64,000 nucleotides of DNA from Winogradskyella undariae (GCF_013285155.1 NZ_JABTEL010000001.1:186001-250000); one strand, 5' to 3'. Shown: positions 34,896-45,158, counted from the stretch's first letter. Program-made: numbers and translations. The notes: generated from the sequence alone by a model not told the origin.

Positions 34896-37778
34896 TTAGA
34901 GTTTTACTAACTTTGTTGTTAATGTTTGATTTGTTTCATTTTCAATTCTAACAATATACATTCCTGAATTTAAAGATGAAATATCAAAGCTATCTGTATT
35001 GGTAAATTCACCTTTAAATGATTTTACTAATTTTCCTGTTAAATCATATACTTCAAGATTAGAAACATTAGCATTAATACTAAAAGATGTTTGCGTTGGA
35101 TTAGGATAAATACTAAAACTAGATAATGCTTCATCATCAACACTTAATGCTACTGAAGCTATATTTCCTAAGATTCTAAATTGCCCAGCAGGTATTGTTA
35201 TTGTACTTGTAGAATTACTTATAGTTGTACCGCCTGTAGCATCCATTAAATCAAACCATGTTGTTGTTACTTCACTAGGAAAATTAGTGTTTACCGTTTG
35301 AGAAACGACATCAAAATTCGCTAAAATAATAACGTTTCTAAGCTGAGAAGTCGGTATAGAATTATCATATACATCAATTCTAGGTGTTAAATCACCAGAA
35401 GTAATGGTGTAATCGCCTTCAAATACAGGTTCTTCAATTTTTAACCTATGTAACTTAGACCAATCGTTATAAATTTCACTTCTTAAAGCATCAGTGATCC
35501 AATTGTTTGTCCATTGTGGTTGTGGTTTAGTAGAAAGTTTACAACCATCGTTACTGTAACTTCCATCGCTACAAGTAAAAATTGAATTCTCCATTCCAAG
35601 TTCTCCAAAATGCCAAATCATTTTTGGACCAGGAATCATTACAGAAACCGCACCTAAAGCAGACATTCTAGATAAAGCCGTATTAAGATCTTGCACATTA
35701 TGAGATGAATTGCTAGTGTTACCATAAGCAATGTTTTTATACATTAAGCGCTCTTCATCATGGCTTTCAGCATAACCAACGACGCGTGGTCCATTAAAAC
35801 CAGTATGGGCATTATATCCCATTCGGCTAATGTTTTTATTACCAGTTTCTGCCATTGTTAGCTCACTGTAGGGTGAATTCATTATGCCCCACATCATAAT
35901 TCCTTTACCTTCATCTAGACGATAATTTGCCCATTCTTTTTCTTCGTTATCAGAACCTAAATGTTCAAAAATAACGTAGTGATCAGGGTCTGTATCCCAA
36001 GAATGATCTGCATACTCTTTTAAAACATCAACACGATCTTGTTGGTAACTACCCGTACAGCCTTCGTCTCCACCATCACTACCATTACCACAATTTTGAG
36101 TAAATCCTTTGGTTAAATCCCAACGGAATCCATCAATATTATACTCCTCAATCCAAAAATCTACAACTTGTTTTACATAGTTTTTAGTGTATGTAGAACT
36201 GTGGTTAAAATCATTACCAACACTATATGAGTGTGTAGGTAAAACATTAAAGTATGGGTTTTCTGTTGAAGGTCCTCCCCAACCATCACCATCAGGATCA
36301 TCCATCCACATTCTAACCATCGGATTTCTACCGTAAGCATGGTTAAATGCAATATCTAAAATCACTGCAATACCGTTTTGGTGGCAAATGTCTACGAGTT
36401 CTTTAAATTTTTCTTGACTACCATAAAATTTATCAATAGCCATATGAAATGCTGTGTTATAACCCCAACTTTCATTGCCTTCAAATTCCATAATTGGCAT
36501 CAACTCAATGGCATTGATGTTTAGATTTTTAAAATAATCGATGCGATCTATTAGGTCTTGAAAGTTTCTATCCGTGTCAAAATCTCTAATTAAAACTTCA
36601 TAAATCACTAAATCTTCCTTAGATGGTTTATCGAAATCTGAGACTTGCCAATCGTATGATGTTTGGCCGGTTTGTAAAACAGTTACTTCAAACTCTTGAC
36701 CTGCCGGATATATTGGCATATTAGGATATGAAGTTTCTGGGATGTATTGATCATCAAAAGGAGATAATACTAGCGGAGAATAAGGATCTGCTACTTTTAC
36801 CAATGCTGGTGAACCAGATATAGGACTTGCGTCTCCAACCCAATATTGATAAGTTTCAACTTGTTGAGAAGTTAAACCTGTTAACTCAAGCCAAAACTGA
36901 TCTGTAGCGTTATCTTTTTTCATAGCATATTCATTAGACGCTTCCCAATTATTAAAGCTTCCTAAGACATATACAAAATCTTTATTTGGTGCTGTTAATA
37001 CTAAAGTTGCCTTTGAATTGTCAGTAGAATTGTAATTAATACCATCTTTTAATCCTGTTGGTAATGTTTCAGATATAGTATTGTTTACAATAATTGAAAA
37101 TGGTTTTATGATGTTTACACCATCTTGAGTAATAACTAATTCACAAGATTTATTTTCAGTTAAATTTGTAAAGATATACCCATTATAAAAGGTTGTACTA
37201 TTTTGTGTGTGGACGCTAACGCCATCAACAAAGAGTTCATAATCAGCATTACCTCCTGTGTTTTGTGCTAAAATCTGAGTGCTAGCGCCATTATCTACAA
37301 CTATAATACCGTTTGAGCTAGAAGAAGGGTTAATCATATTAACTTGGAAAGCACCAATATTAAATATGAAATTTGAACAGTCAGTAGCCTTTAGTTCTTG
37401 GTCTCCATTAGGACTTCTAAAAACCATTCCCATTTTGGTAACAAGGCTTTCTTCTTCACTTGTTAGACTAAAATAAGTGTTAGGTGTAAAAGTAATGCTC
37501 CATGTACCATCATTATTGTTGGTCATTTCTCCAATACCATCATCTTCTCCCCAGTTTCCAACAACGCCAATGCCATATTCATCACTATCATTACCAACCC
37601 CTAAATGAGCATATACTTTTGAAGGGTTACTAATGCTGTTACAATTTGTATCACTACTATTAATATCTACAGTTATAGTTACAGACTCATCAATTAATAT
37701 TGGACTAGGATTTGTTGTTACTTGTGCTATTGCAATTAAGGGTAATAGCAATAATATATTAAGTAATATTTTTTTCAT
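34896..37778 (-). CDS. T9SS-secreted GH13 alpha-amylase
   Basis: Start at 37778, where KKILLNILLLLPLIAIAQ gives a clean signal peptide; an ATG at 37829 lies inside the hairpin upstream and is rejected. About 960 residues. The N-terminal ~240 form beta-rich accessory domains, then an E-set/CBM48-like module near 250-330 (VYVLGSFNNWEASNEYAM). The GH13 barrel starts near 385: VIYEVLIRDF, VILDIAFNHAYG, IDGFRWDLTKG (nucleophile Asp), IFEHLGSD (acid Glu) and AESHDEER. The C-terminal T9SS sorting domain contains FSIYPNPTQTSFSI and SGMYIVRIENE. Last gene of the susCDE arm, extracellular; degrades starch at the surface. Confidence 0.93.
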   Translation of the reverse strand: MKKILLNILLLLPLIAIAQVTTNPSPILIDESVTITVDINSSDTNCNSISNPSKVYAHLGVGNDSDEYGIGVVGNWGEDDGIGEMTNNNDGTWSITFTPNTYFSLTSEEESLVTKMGMVFRSPNGDQELKATDCSNFIFNIGAFQVNMINPSSSSNGIIVVDNGASTQILAQNTGGNADYELFVDGVSVHTQNSTTFYNGYIFTNLTENKSCELVITQDGVNIIKPFSIIVNNTISETLPTGLKDGINYNSTDNSKATLVLTAPNKDFVYVLGSFNNWEASNEYAMKKDNATDQFWLELTGLTSQQVETYQYWVGDASPISGSPALVKVADPYSPLVLSPFDDQYIPETSYPNMPIYPAGQEFEVTVLQTGQTSYDWQVSDFDKPSKEDLVIYEVLIRDFDTDRNFQDLIDRIDYFKNLNINAIELMPIMEFEGNESWGYNTAFHMAIDKFYGSQEKFKELVDICHQNGIAVILDIAFNHAYGRNPMVRMWMDDPDGDGWGGPSTENPYFNVLPTHSYSVGNDFNHSSTYTKNYVKQVVDFWIEEYNIDGFRWDLTKGFTQNCGNGSDGGDEGCTGSYQQDRVDVLKEYADHSWDTDPDHYVIFEHLGSDNEEKEWANYRLDEGKGIMMWGIMNSPYSELTMAETGNKNISRMGYNAHTGFNGPRVVGYAESHDEERLMYKNIAYGNTSNSSHNVQDLNTALSRMSALGAVSVMIPGPKMIWHFGELGMENSIFTCSDGSYSNDGCKLSTKPQPQWTNNWITDALRSEIYNDWSKLHRLKIEEPVFEGDYTITSGDLTPRIDVYDNSIPTSQLRNVIILANFDVVSQTVNTNFPSEVTTTWFDLMDATGGTTISNSTSTITIPAGQFRILGNIASVALSVDDEALSSFSIYPNPTQTSFSINANVSNLEVYDLTGKLVKSFKGEFTNTDSFDISSLNSGMYIVRIENETNQTLTTKLVKL

Positions 37779-37795
37779 AATATTTTTGATATCTA

Positions 37796-37826
37796 AAAAA
37801 AGGCTATGAGTTTTCATAGCCTTTTT
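37796..37826 (-). terminator. Hairpin between susE and the amylase gene
   Basis: GGCTATGA/TCATAGCC with a four-base loop, flanked by A and T runs, 17 bp after the susE stop and 18 bp before the amylase start. It has the form of an intrinsic terminator on the minus strand. The amylase probably depends on read-through or RNA processing here. Confidence 0.7.
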
Positions 37827-37842
37827 CATTGTTAAAATTATA

Positions 37843-38970
37843 TTATTCTACAGGGATAAGAATATACCCACCATCTAAGTCATTAAACCAGATGTTGTAA
37901 GTTCCTGCAGTTACAGGAATATTAGCTCCTCCTAATTCACCAAAACCACTAAGCGCATTTGCACTACCCCAACTTACATCCCATGCATCGTCAGCTCTAA
38001 ATTTTAGTTCACCATCAGCTAATTCTACACCGTTTATGTTCCATATATGTTGATCAAAAGTAGATTGAGTCATGTCTGCATCTGCATCCCAACCACCTGC
38101 GGTAGCATCTCCAAGGATACCTATAGTAGTATAAGTTGATGCAGCAGAAGCATCGTAATCTACTAGAGCATAAGTCATTTCTTCAGTGTTAATAGTAAAT
38201 TCATAATACCCATCTGCAGCTATAGTGAAAGCACTTGGATCTTCTCCCGAACCATCGTTAACTGCTGCTTCATTTTCACCTGCACCAGCACCCCATTGTG
38301 GTTGCCATTGTCCTAGTTGTTCTAATAATTTAAAACCTTCTCCTCCACTAACAAAGTAGCCTTTGTAGCTAAATAAGTTTTCGTTATCAGAATGTCTAAT
38401 TAAAGCGGGGTTATTATTGTTTTCGTTCCAACCTGGTGCTGTAGCATCTCCAACAAAAAACAGATTTTTAAAAGTTTCTTCTACTGTTTCTCCTCCATTG
38501 ATAAGTTTTAGGTTTAAGGCTTGAGTTTCAGAAATTATTTCTAAAGTCGCATCCGTTCCTAAAATGGCTCTCACTCTAAAATAAACATTACCAGTATCTG
38601 ACATTTCTGTAGCATCATCACTATCTAAACCAGCTTCTTCTGCATAGCTTAATAAGTCACCGATTGTTACTGCGTAAGAGTTGTCTGTAGTTGTGCCAAT
38701 AACTTCTGTATCTGTAAAATCACCAATTATAGATTTTTGTAATTCATAATTAATATTTGTCTGTATATCAAAATCAGCATCACTCCAAGTAAAACGCTCT
38801 CCTATGTTGCTAGAAGCAGAAGGTATGAGAATGTATTCTTCTAAGAAAGCATTCGTAAATGTTAATTCTCCCGTAGGTTGTGCTATATATGTTATGCTAT
38901 CGTCACTTTCACAAGCATTGAAGCTGATTACGGTGATAAGCAGTAGCGCTAGATATTTAATTGTTTTCAT
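37843..38970 (-). CDS. susE: SusE/SusF-family starch-binding outer-membrane lipoprotein
   Basis: 375 residues. The lipoprotein signal KYLALLLITVISFNAC has its lipid Cys at 20. An N-terminal SusE Ig-like domain (FTWSDADF, INYELQKS) is followed by two tandem starch-binding modules near 165-270 and 285-375: LFFVGDATAPGWNENNN...FKLLEQLGQWQPQWG and IGILGDATAGGWDADAD...LKFRADDAWDVSWG, with the aromatic residues that stack on glucose. Surface-exposed; holds starch for the SusCD importer. It lies between susD and the amylase on the minus strand. Confidence 0.9.
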   Translation of the reverse strand: MKTIKYLALLLITVISFNACESDDSITYIAQPTGELTFTNAFLEEYILIPSASSNIGERFTWSDADFDIQTNINYELQKSIIGDFTDTEVIGTTTDNSYAVTIGDLLSYAEEAGLDSDDATEMSDTGNVYFRVRAILGTDATLEIISETQALNLKLINGGETVEETFKNLFFVGDATAPGWNENNNNPALIRHSDNENLFSYKGYFVSGGEGFKLLEQLGQWQPQWGAGAGENEAAVNDGSGEDPSAFTIAADGYYEFTINTEEMTYALVDYDASAASTYTTIGILGDATAGGWDADADMTQSTFDQHIWNINGVELADGELKFRADDAWDVSWGSANALSGFGELGGANIPVTAGTYNIWFNDLDGGYILIPVE

Positions 38971-38994
38971 AGTGTTGTTGTTTATATTAGTTTA

Positions 38995-40887
38995 TTAATA
39001 CCCGTTGTTTTGAATTAAGTTAGGATTTGTTGAAATTGTATTTGTAGGGATAGGAAATATGTTTCTAAATGCACCTACAGAAGATCCATTAGCTTGGTTT
39101 CCTTTAAATGGCCATAAGTAAGAGTTTGTTGTAAAATAGTTGTAACGAATTAAATCGGTACGTCTTTGGCCTTCCCAATACAACTCTCTAGAGCGTTCGT
39201 CTAGTACAAAATCTAAATTTAAATCTCCCGAAGTAATATTTCCACTTTCGCTAGCATAACCTCTTGTTCTTAATTCGTTTATTTTTTCAACAGCTGTGCT
39301 TAAGCTTCCTCCTCCACCTCTTAAATGAGCTTCCGCGTAGTTTAAATAAATTTCAGCTAAACGTATAAGAGGTAAATCTGTATCAACAAAATCACCACTT
39401 GTATCGCTTCCTTGGGCACCGTTAGAATCAATGTTTTTAAATTTAGTTACAGCATAACCTTCTGCAAAAGGAGGAATACTTCCTATTTCTAAACTCTGTC
39501 CATCAGTATAAAACATACCTCTTTTATCACCTTCTGAAATAACAGGATCAAAACTATAAGTTAGATTAGCTAAATTAAAAGTCACTAAGTATGTGCCTGC
39601 TGTTACTGCGATGTTATCACCACCAAATTCTAATATACCATCAGCGCCAGTGTCACCATAATTATTACCCCAGTTTTCATCAAATCTGAATTTTAATTCT
39701 CCATCAGGTAATTCAACATATAATTTGTATAAGTCTGTAGAAGTTTCGTATAATTTTACATCTTCATCTCCCCATTCATTTAAATCACCTACAAGTCCCC
39801 AGTTAGAAAGTGTACCGCTAAGTTGACTATTTAATTGAGGGATATTAATGCCCCCTGATTCAAATTTTTCAACTAAAGCTTTGGTTGTTCTTAAGCCTCC
39901 CCAACCACCGTTGATACCTAAGCTTAAAGGATCCATACTTCCACCTGTTGCAGCGTGAACTAAAAATGTAGAGCCACCAAAGGTTTGAGATTGAATACCA
40001 TCAAAGTTGGCTACAAAAATAAATTCATTTTGAGCTCCGTTAGTGTTGTTATCTGCTAAGAATAATTCATCATAAGCATTCCCGTTTCCGTTGGCATCAG
40101 TTGTGTTAATAGTGTAAGAAGAGTTCAGTACGTTTTCAGAATATGTAATACAATCGGTATATCTAGGTGTTCCTGTCCATACTTCTGCATTTAAATATAA
40201 CTTAGAAAGTAATGCCCATGCAGCTACTTTATCAACTCTACCGTATTCATTTGAATCTAATAACAAATCTTGAATTTCTAATAATTCAGATTCAACAAAA
40301 TCAAAAAGTTCAGTTCTAGAGCTTTGAGAAGGTAAGTCTGTAGTAATTTGTGTTACTAAAGGAACATTAGCATAAAAATCTATAAGATTATAGTACGCAA
40401 ATGCTCTTAAAAAGCGAGCTTCAGCAATAAATGTTTGAGATTCTCCTTCTGGTAATTCAGATGCATTTTTAATAAACGCATTAGTAAAAGAAACTTCTTG
40501 TGCTAAACGCACGTACATCGCTCCTGTAAAATCGTTTCCAGCAGACCAATATAAACCATGTAAATCTGGTAAACCTGCGTCTCCCCAACCCACTACAGCG
40601 TGATCTGTTGTTAATTCATTTAAGTTGAATAACATACGTGTATATTGAGAAAATCCTTCGTCAATATCTGCAATATCAGCTTGTCCAGAAGGACCTTGTT
40701 GACCTGTTAAGGCTAAACTTGCATAAAGCTTAGCAAGGGCTCCTTTTGCTTCTGCTGTGTTTGCAAAAACATCTTGTTCTGTAAAACTATCTGGATCAAT
40801 AGGATTTTGATCTAAATCATCATGACATGCAGTCATAAAAAGTGAGATAGTTACTATAAATATAATTTGTTTCATTCTATTTTTCAT
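38995..40887 (-). CDS. susD: SusD/RagB-family outer-membrane lipoprotein with an inserted SusE-like module
   Basis: 630 residues, about 90 more than usual. The lipoprotein signal ends in MTAC (Cys at 21). The SusD alpha-helical TPR scaffold is clear: QEVSFTNAFIKNA, EARFLRAFAYYNLID, RLAEIYLNYAEAHLRGGG and ELYWEGQRRTDLIRYN. At about 355-448 a module interrupts the fold: WGLVGDLNEWGD, LPDGELKFRFDENWGNNYG and NIAVTAGTYLVTFNLANLTYSF. It closely resembles the second starch-binding module of the neighbouring SusE (ADGELKFRADDAWDVSWG, NIPVTAGTYNIWFND). So this SusD may carry an extra starch-binding site. Partner of the SusC gene 13 bp upstream. Confidence 0.93.
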   Translation of the reverse strand: MKNRMKQIIFIVTISLFMTACHDDLDQNPIDPDSFTEQDVFANTAEAKGALAKLYASLALTGQQGPSGQADIADIDEGFSQYTRMLFNLNELTTDHAVVGWGDAGLPDLHGLYWSAGNDFTGAMYVRLAQEVSFTNAFIKNASELPEGESQTFIAEARFLRAFAYYNLIDFYANVPLVTQITTDLPSQSSRTELFDFVESELLEIQDLLLDSNEYGRVDKVAAWALLSKLYLNAEVWTGTPRYTDCITYSENVLNSSYTINTTDANGNGNAYDELFLADNNTNGAQNEFIFVANFDGIQSQTFGGSTFLVHAATGGSMDPLSLGINGGWGGLRTTKALVEKFESGGINIPQLNSQLSGTLSNWGLVGDLNEWGDEDVKLYETSTDLYKLYVELPDGELKFRFDENWGNNYGDTGADGILEFGGDNIAVTAGTYLVTFNLANLTYSFDPVISEGDKRGMFYTDGQSLEIGSIPPFAEGYAVTKFKNIDSNGAQGSDTSGDFVDTDLPLIRLAEIYLNYAEAHLRGGGGSLSTAVEKINELRTRGYASESGNITSGDLNLDFVLDERSRELYWEGQRRTDLIRYNYFTTNSYLWPFKGNQANGSSVGAFRNIFPIPTNTISTNPNLIQNNGY

Positions 40888-40900
40888 AATTCAAACTTTT

Positions 40901-43831
40901 TTAAAAATCTACATTTACTCCAAAAACGTAAGATCTAGGTCTAGGGTAGAAGTTACTATCTATACCACCAGAGATTTCTGGATCTAAACCGTTGTAATCC
41001 GTTATTGTTGCCACATTTTGAACTGAGCCATAAAGTCTTAAAGTCATATTCTTAATTGCATTATCTAAGGTGTAACCTAAAGTAATGTTATCAATTTTAA
41101 AGAATGAAGCATCTTGAACATAATGGCTGCTTAAAAAAGTGTTTTCATTAGATTGATTTATAAATCCATTTTCTAAATAACTTGAGTGTAAGTTTGTTAA
41201 GAAATTATTTGTTGTTGGTATTACACCATCTAAGTAAGAGTTACTTGCAGATACATCATTGTATGCATAATTTCCAATATTTGCTCTGGTTACAACAGCT
41301 AAATCCCATTTTTTATAGCTTAGGTTCGTGTTTAATCCCATAATAATATCTGCATAAGGATCTTTGTATAAGTATTTATCCTCATCATTTATTACATTAT
41401 CTCCGTTTCTGTCTACAAAGGCACCTTCTATTGGTTTTCCATTAGTATCATAAACTTGTTGGTATACATTAAAACTGTATGGTGCTGCACCTTCAGTATG
41501 TATCTGAACGTTGTTACCTGTTCCTGCACTAATTCCTCCTGCGTCTTGATCAAAAGGTAAATTTGTGATCTCATTATCATTGAATGAAATATTGTAATTA
41601 ACAGACCATTCAAAATCATCAGTTCTTACAGGTATTAAATTTACGGCAAACTCAACACCACGGTTTTGCATATCACCAATGTTTTTCTGAATTTTAGAAC
41701 CGAAATTTGTAAACGGATCTACAGAAGCAAAAGCAATTAAGTCTTTAGTTTCTTTTTGGTATAAGTTGACCGAACCAGAAACTCTTCTATCAAAGAAACT
41801 ATAGTCTAAACCGACATTAAAAGTGTTACCTATTTCCCATCTTAAATCTTCATTTAAAGGTTCTGGTCTGTAGGTTTGGTAAAAAGAATTTCCAAATTGA
41901 TAATTAGCCGTAGATTGACTTCCTGTATATCGTGTTAAAAATAAATAGTCACCTAAACCATTTACGTTACCAACTTCACCATAACCAACACGTAATTTAA
42001 GTTCATTTACGTTATTGCTATCGTTTAAGAAATCTTCATTGTGTAAATTCCAAGCTAATGCAACAGAAGGGAAGTAACCCCAACGATCATCTGGGTTTAA
42101 TTTTGAAGATGCATCGGCTCTTAAAGTAGCCGTTAATAAATATTTACTATCATAATCATAATTTAAACGACCAAAATAAGATAGCAATACATTTTTAGAT
42201 TTGTCTATAAATTCAAAATCATTTCCATCTTCTTCTGCTTCACTATCATAACTAAAGTTATCATACTCAAAAGATTGGTAAGAATACCCAGCAACTGCTG
42301 TAATATTGTGAACATCTTGAAATGATTTTTTGTAGGTAAAATACGCGTCAAATAATTTATTTGTAGACTCATTAGTGTAAGTGCTTCTCGATCCATTCCA
42401 AGTAAGGTCTGATGTCGGAATTAACTCAGAGACAAGCGTTCTGCCATGACTGTTAGATTGGTCAATACCAGTACTTATTGTTGCTGTTATATCAGGAAAG
42501 AAGTGTAGTTTGTAATCTGCTTTTGCATTTAATACAAAACGTCTTACTTCAGAACTATCATCTTTTAAATTTTGTAATGCAACAGGATTTGTGCCTGCTA
42601 ATGTAGGTTGATTACCTGTTGAAGCATCAATCCATGAGAAATAACCTGCGTAAGGTGAGCTAGAATCATATATAGATTGTGTTGGATCAAAATTATTAGC
42701 ACTACCAATAGCGCCTCGATCTGCAAAGAAATTTTCTGTATAGTTTCCTCTTGCTGAAATATCAAGTTTTAAATGGTCATCAAATAATTTTGGTGATAAA
42801 TTTAAAGACGCTGTTGTTCTTTGAAAATTATCGCGTTTTAGATTCCCATCGTGATCAGAATGTCCTAAAGAAACCCTCATTGGTACACCAAATAAACTAC
42901 CTAATGCACTAAATGAATGATCTTGTCCAAAAGCTGTTTGGTAAATTTCATCTTGCCAATCGGTGTTAGAGTTGCCTAAAAGTGCGAGAGTAGCTGCATT
43001 TGCGTTAGGATGGCTGTTAACAATACTTCTAAATTGATCAGCGTTTAAAACATCAACTCTATCTACAGAAGTATGAATTGTTGTAGAACTTGATGCGCTA
43101 AATCTAAACTCAGAGTCTTTACCTTTTTTAGTGGTAATCATAATAACTCCATTCGCTGCTCTAGATCCATAAATTGATGTTGCAGAGGCATCTTTTAATA
43201 CCGTCATGCTTTCAATATCATTCGGGTTAATAAGGTTTAGAGGATTTCTAGATCCACCAATACCTCCTTGATCTAAAGGAATACCGTCTAATACAATAAG
43301 AGGATTACTAGATAGGCTTAAAGATCCATTACCTCTTATTACAATGTTTTGACCATCTCCAGGAGAACCACTTGCAGAAGTTACAGAGACACCCGCTACT
43401 TTTCCTGAAATTAATTGTTGTGCAGAAACTAGAGGGCCTTGATTAAAATCATCAGCCTTTAATAGATCTGCGGCACCGGTTAAATCATCCTTTTTTACAG
43501 AACCATAACCTATAAGAAGCACCTCGTCTAATTGAGCTGCATCTTCAGATAAGATAATGTCTATTGGAGATTGACCGTTAAACACAACTTCTTGTGTGGT
43601 GTAACCAACATAAGAAATTACTAAAGTTTCACCTTGACTTATTTCTATCATGTAGTTACCGTCGAAATCTGTCGATGTTCCTCGGGACGTACCTTTGATA
43701 ATGACATTAACACCAGGTAGAGGCATGGCGTTTGCTTTATCTGTAACTGTACCAGTGGCAGTAGATTGTGCCATCAAGGTTGCTGGTAATAATATCAGAC
43801 AGAATAGTAAAGCATTTAAGATTGTTTTCAT
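40901..43831 (-). CDS. susC: SusC/RagA-family TonB-dependent receptor
   Basis: Energised outer-membrane importer for malto-oligosaccharides. 976 residues: signal peptide (ILNALLFCLILLPATLMAQ), carboxypeptidase-like regulatory domain (GTVTDKANAMPLPGVNVIIKG ... ISYVGYTTQEV), TonB box region (LDEVLLIGYG), plug (LISGKVAGVSV, IRGNGSLSLSSNPLIVLDG, IESMTVLKDASATSIYGSRAANGVIMITTKKG), then a 22-strand barrel ending in RPRSYVFGVNVDF. First gene of the minus-strand susCDE-amylase operon. A LacI-type operator lies ~110 bp upstream. Confidence 0.95.
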   Translation of the reverse strand: MKTILNALLFCLILLPATLMAQSTATGTVTDKANAMPLPGVNVIIKGTSRGTSTDFDGNYMIEISQGETLVISYVGYTTQEVVFNGQSPIDIILSEDAAQLDEVLLIGYGSVKKDDLTGAADLLKADDFNQGPLVSAQQLISGKVAGVSVTSASGSPGDGQNIVIRGNGSLSLSSNPLIVLDGIPLDQGGIGGSRNPLNLINPNDIESMTVLKDASATSIYGSRAANGVIMITTKKGKDSEFRFSASSSTTIHTSVDRVDVLNADQFRSIVNSHPNANAATLALLGNSNTDWQDEIYQTAFGQDHSFSALGSLFGVPMRVSLGHSDHDGNLKRDNFQRTTASLNLSPKLFDDHLKLDISARGNYTENFFADRGAIGSANNFDPTQSIYDSSSPYAGYFSWIDASTGNQPTLAGTNPVALQNLKDDSSEVRRFVLNAKADYKLHFFPDITATISTGIDQSNSHGRTLVSELIPTSDLTWNGSRSTYTNESTNKLFDAYFTYKKSFQDVHNITAVAGYSYQSFEYDNFSYDSEAEEDGNDFEFIDKSKNVLLSYFGRLNYDYDSKYLLTATLRADASSKLNPDDRWGYFPSVALAWNLHNEDFLNDSNNVNELKLRVGYGEVGNVNGLGDYLFLTRYTGSQSTANYQFGNSFYQTYRPEPLNEDLRWEIGNTFNVGLDYSFFDRRVSGSVNLYQKETKDLIAFASVDPFTNFGSKIQKNIGDMQNRGVEFAVNLIPVRTDDFEWSVNYNISFNDNEITNLPFDQDAGGISAGTGNNVQIHTEGAAPYSFNVYQQVYDTNGKPIEGAFVDRNGDNVINDEDKYLYKDPYADIIMGLNTNLSYKKWDLAVVTRANIGNYAYNDVSASNSYLDGVIPTTNNFLTNLHSSYLENGFINQSNENTFLSSHYVQDASFFKIDNITLGYTLDNAIKNMTLRLYGSVQNVATITDYNGLDPEISGGIDSNFYPRPRSYVFGVNVDF

Positions 43832-43941
43832 ACAATATGTTTAAGTTAATTGCTTAGTTAATTAGTTTATATTTTCACTTCTCGGGTTAAAACTATGTAA
43901 ATTTAACGTGAATTGGCTATTAAAAAAGATGATAGAAGTCA

Positions 43942-43955
43942 CGAAAACGTTTGCG
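43942..43955. promoter_or_regulatory. LacI-type operator upstream of susC
   Basis: CGAAAACGTTTGCG is a near palindrome around a central CG, the operator form typical of LacI-family regulators. It lies in the 270-bp region between divergent susC and the lacI-type gene, 111 bp from the susC start and ~150 bp from the regulator start, so it could serve either or both. Confidence 0.6.
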
Positions 43956-44101
43956 TGTTAAAAACTTTTAAAATAAAATGATATTATTAAGAATATTATG
44001 TAAAAAATAAAGGATTTTTACTTTTTAGTACTAATATTGGGATATTAATAATATTCTGAATTTGGTTTTTAACTGAATTAATGACAAATTTATAGTGAGA
44101 A

Positions 44102-45148
44102 ATGAGAAAAAAAATCACCTTAAAACAAATAGCAAGAGAATTAGATGTTTCAATCTCTACAGTATCGAAAGCTCTAAAAAATAGTAAAGAAATTAGTGCA
44201 GATACGATTCAAAAAGTGCAAGCTTTTGCTAAATTGTATAATTACAGACCAAATAATATTGCCTTAAGTCTTAAAAATAGAAAAACTAATACTATCGGAA
44301 TTATTATTCCAGAAATTGTACATCACTTTTTCTCTAAAGTGATTAGAGGTGTGGAGTTGGTGGCTAACAAAAGAGGTTATAATGTAATCATTGGTTTATC
44401 TAATGAATCCTTTTCTAAGGAAGTTATAAATATGGAAATGCTTGCTAATGGCAGTATCGATGGGTTTATCCTTTCAATGTCTAAGGAAACGTTGCTGCAA
44501 CAAGATTATCACCATTACAATGAAACCATGAATCAAGGAATGCCTATTGTTATGTTTGATAGAGTAGTATCTGAAATTAAATGTGATAAAGTTATAGTTG
44601 ATGATTTTAATGGTGCGAAAAATGCAGTGCAAAAATTGATATCTAATAATTGTGAGCATATAGCTCTTATTACAACAAAAGATTATGTGAGTGTTGGTAG
44701 GTTAAGAACGCAAGGATATTTAGAAGCATTAGAAGAAAATAAAATTACACCTCAAGCAGAATTAATTCTAAAAATGGATGATACCTTAGATTATGAGGTT
44801 CATTTAGAAAAATTAGAAGATGAAATTGAGCAGCTTTTTAATGCTCATAAAGAGATAGATGGTGTGTTTGCAGTAAATGAATTATACGCATTATCTGCTA
44901 TGAAAGTAGCAAGAAGAATGGGATTAAATGTACCTAATGATATACAGGTTATAGGTTTTACAGATGGTGTGCTTTCAAAACATTCAACACCTAGTTTAAC
45001 TACTGTGAGTCAGCATGCGCAATTAATGGGAGAACGTGCTGCGGACCTTTTAATAGATAAAATAGAGAAAGAGTTTGAAGCGGAAGAAGAGCAGTTTCAG
45101 ACCATTGTAATTAATACCGAATTAGTAGAGCGAGAATCCACCAAATAG
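44102..45148 (+). CDS. LacI-family regulator of maltodextrin use
   Basis: 348 residues. The helix-turn-helix and hinge are at 1-60 (TLKQIARELDVSISTVSKALKNSKEISADT, YRPNNIALSLK). The periplasmic-binding-protein-like effector domain follows (IGIIIPEIVHHFFSKVIRGVE, DGFILSMSKET, MFDRVVSEIKCDKVIVDDFNGAK, DGVFAVNELYALSAM and a VIGFTDG...PSLTTVSQ end). It lies between the two arms of the starch locus, with an operator upstream. In flavobacterial maltodextrin loci a LacI-type regulator replaces the SusR of Bacteroides; ligand inferred as maltose or a related oligosaccharide. Confidence 0.93.
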   Translation: MRKKITLKQIARELDVSISTVSKALKNSKEISADTIQKVQAFAKLYNYRPNNIALSLKNRKTNTIGIIIPEIVHHFFSKVIRGVELVANKRGYNVIIGLSNESFSKEVINMEMLANGSIDGFILSMSKETLLQQDYHHYNETMNQGMPIVMFDRVVSEIKCDKVIVDDFNGAKNAVQKLISNNCEHIALITTKDYVSVGRLRTQGYLEALEENKITPQAELILKMDDTLDYEVHLEKLEDEIEQLFNAHKEIDGVFAVNELYALSAMKVARRMGLNVPNDIQVIGFTDGVLSKHSTPSLTTVSQHAQLMGERAADLLIDKIEKEFEAEEEQFQTIVINTELVERESTK

Positions 45149-45158
45149 AAATTTAACA

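Noticed and set aside
37779-37829. Upstream ATG of the secreted amylase at 37829
   Set aside because: It falls within the terminator-like hairpin and would add a charged stretch before the signal peptide; ATG 37778 starts a normal signal peptide.
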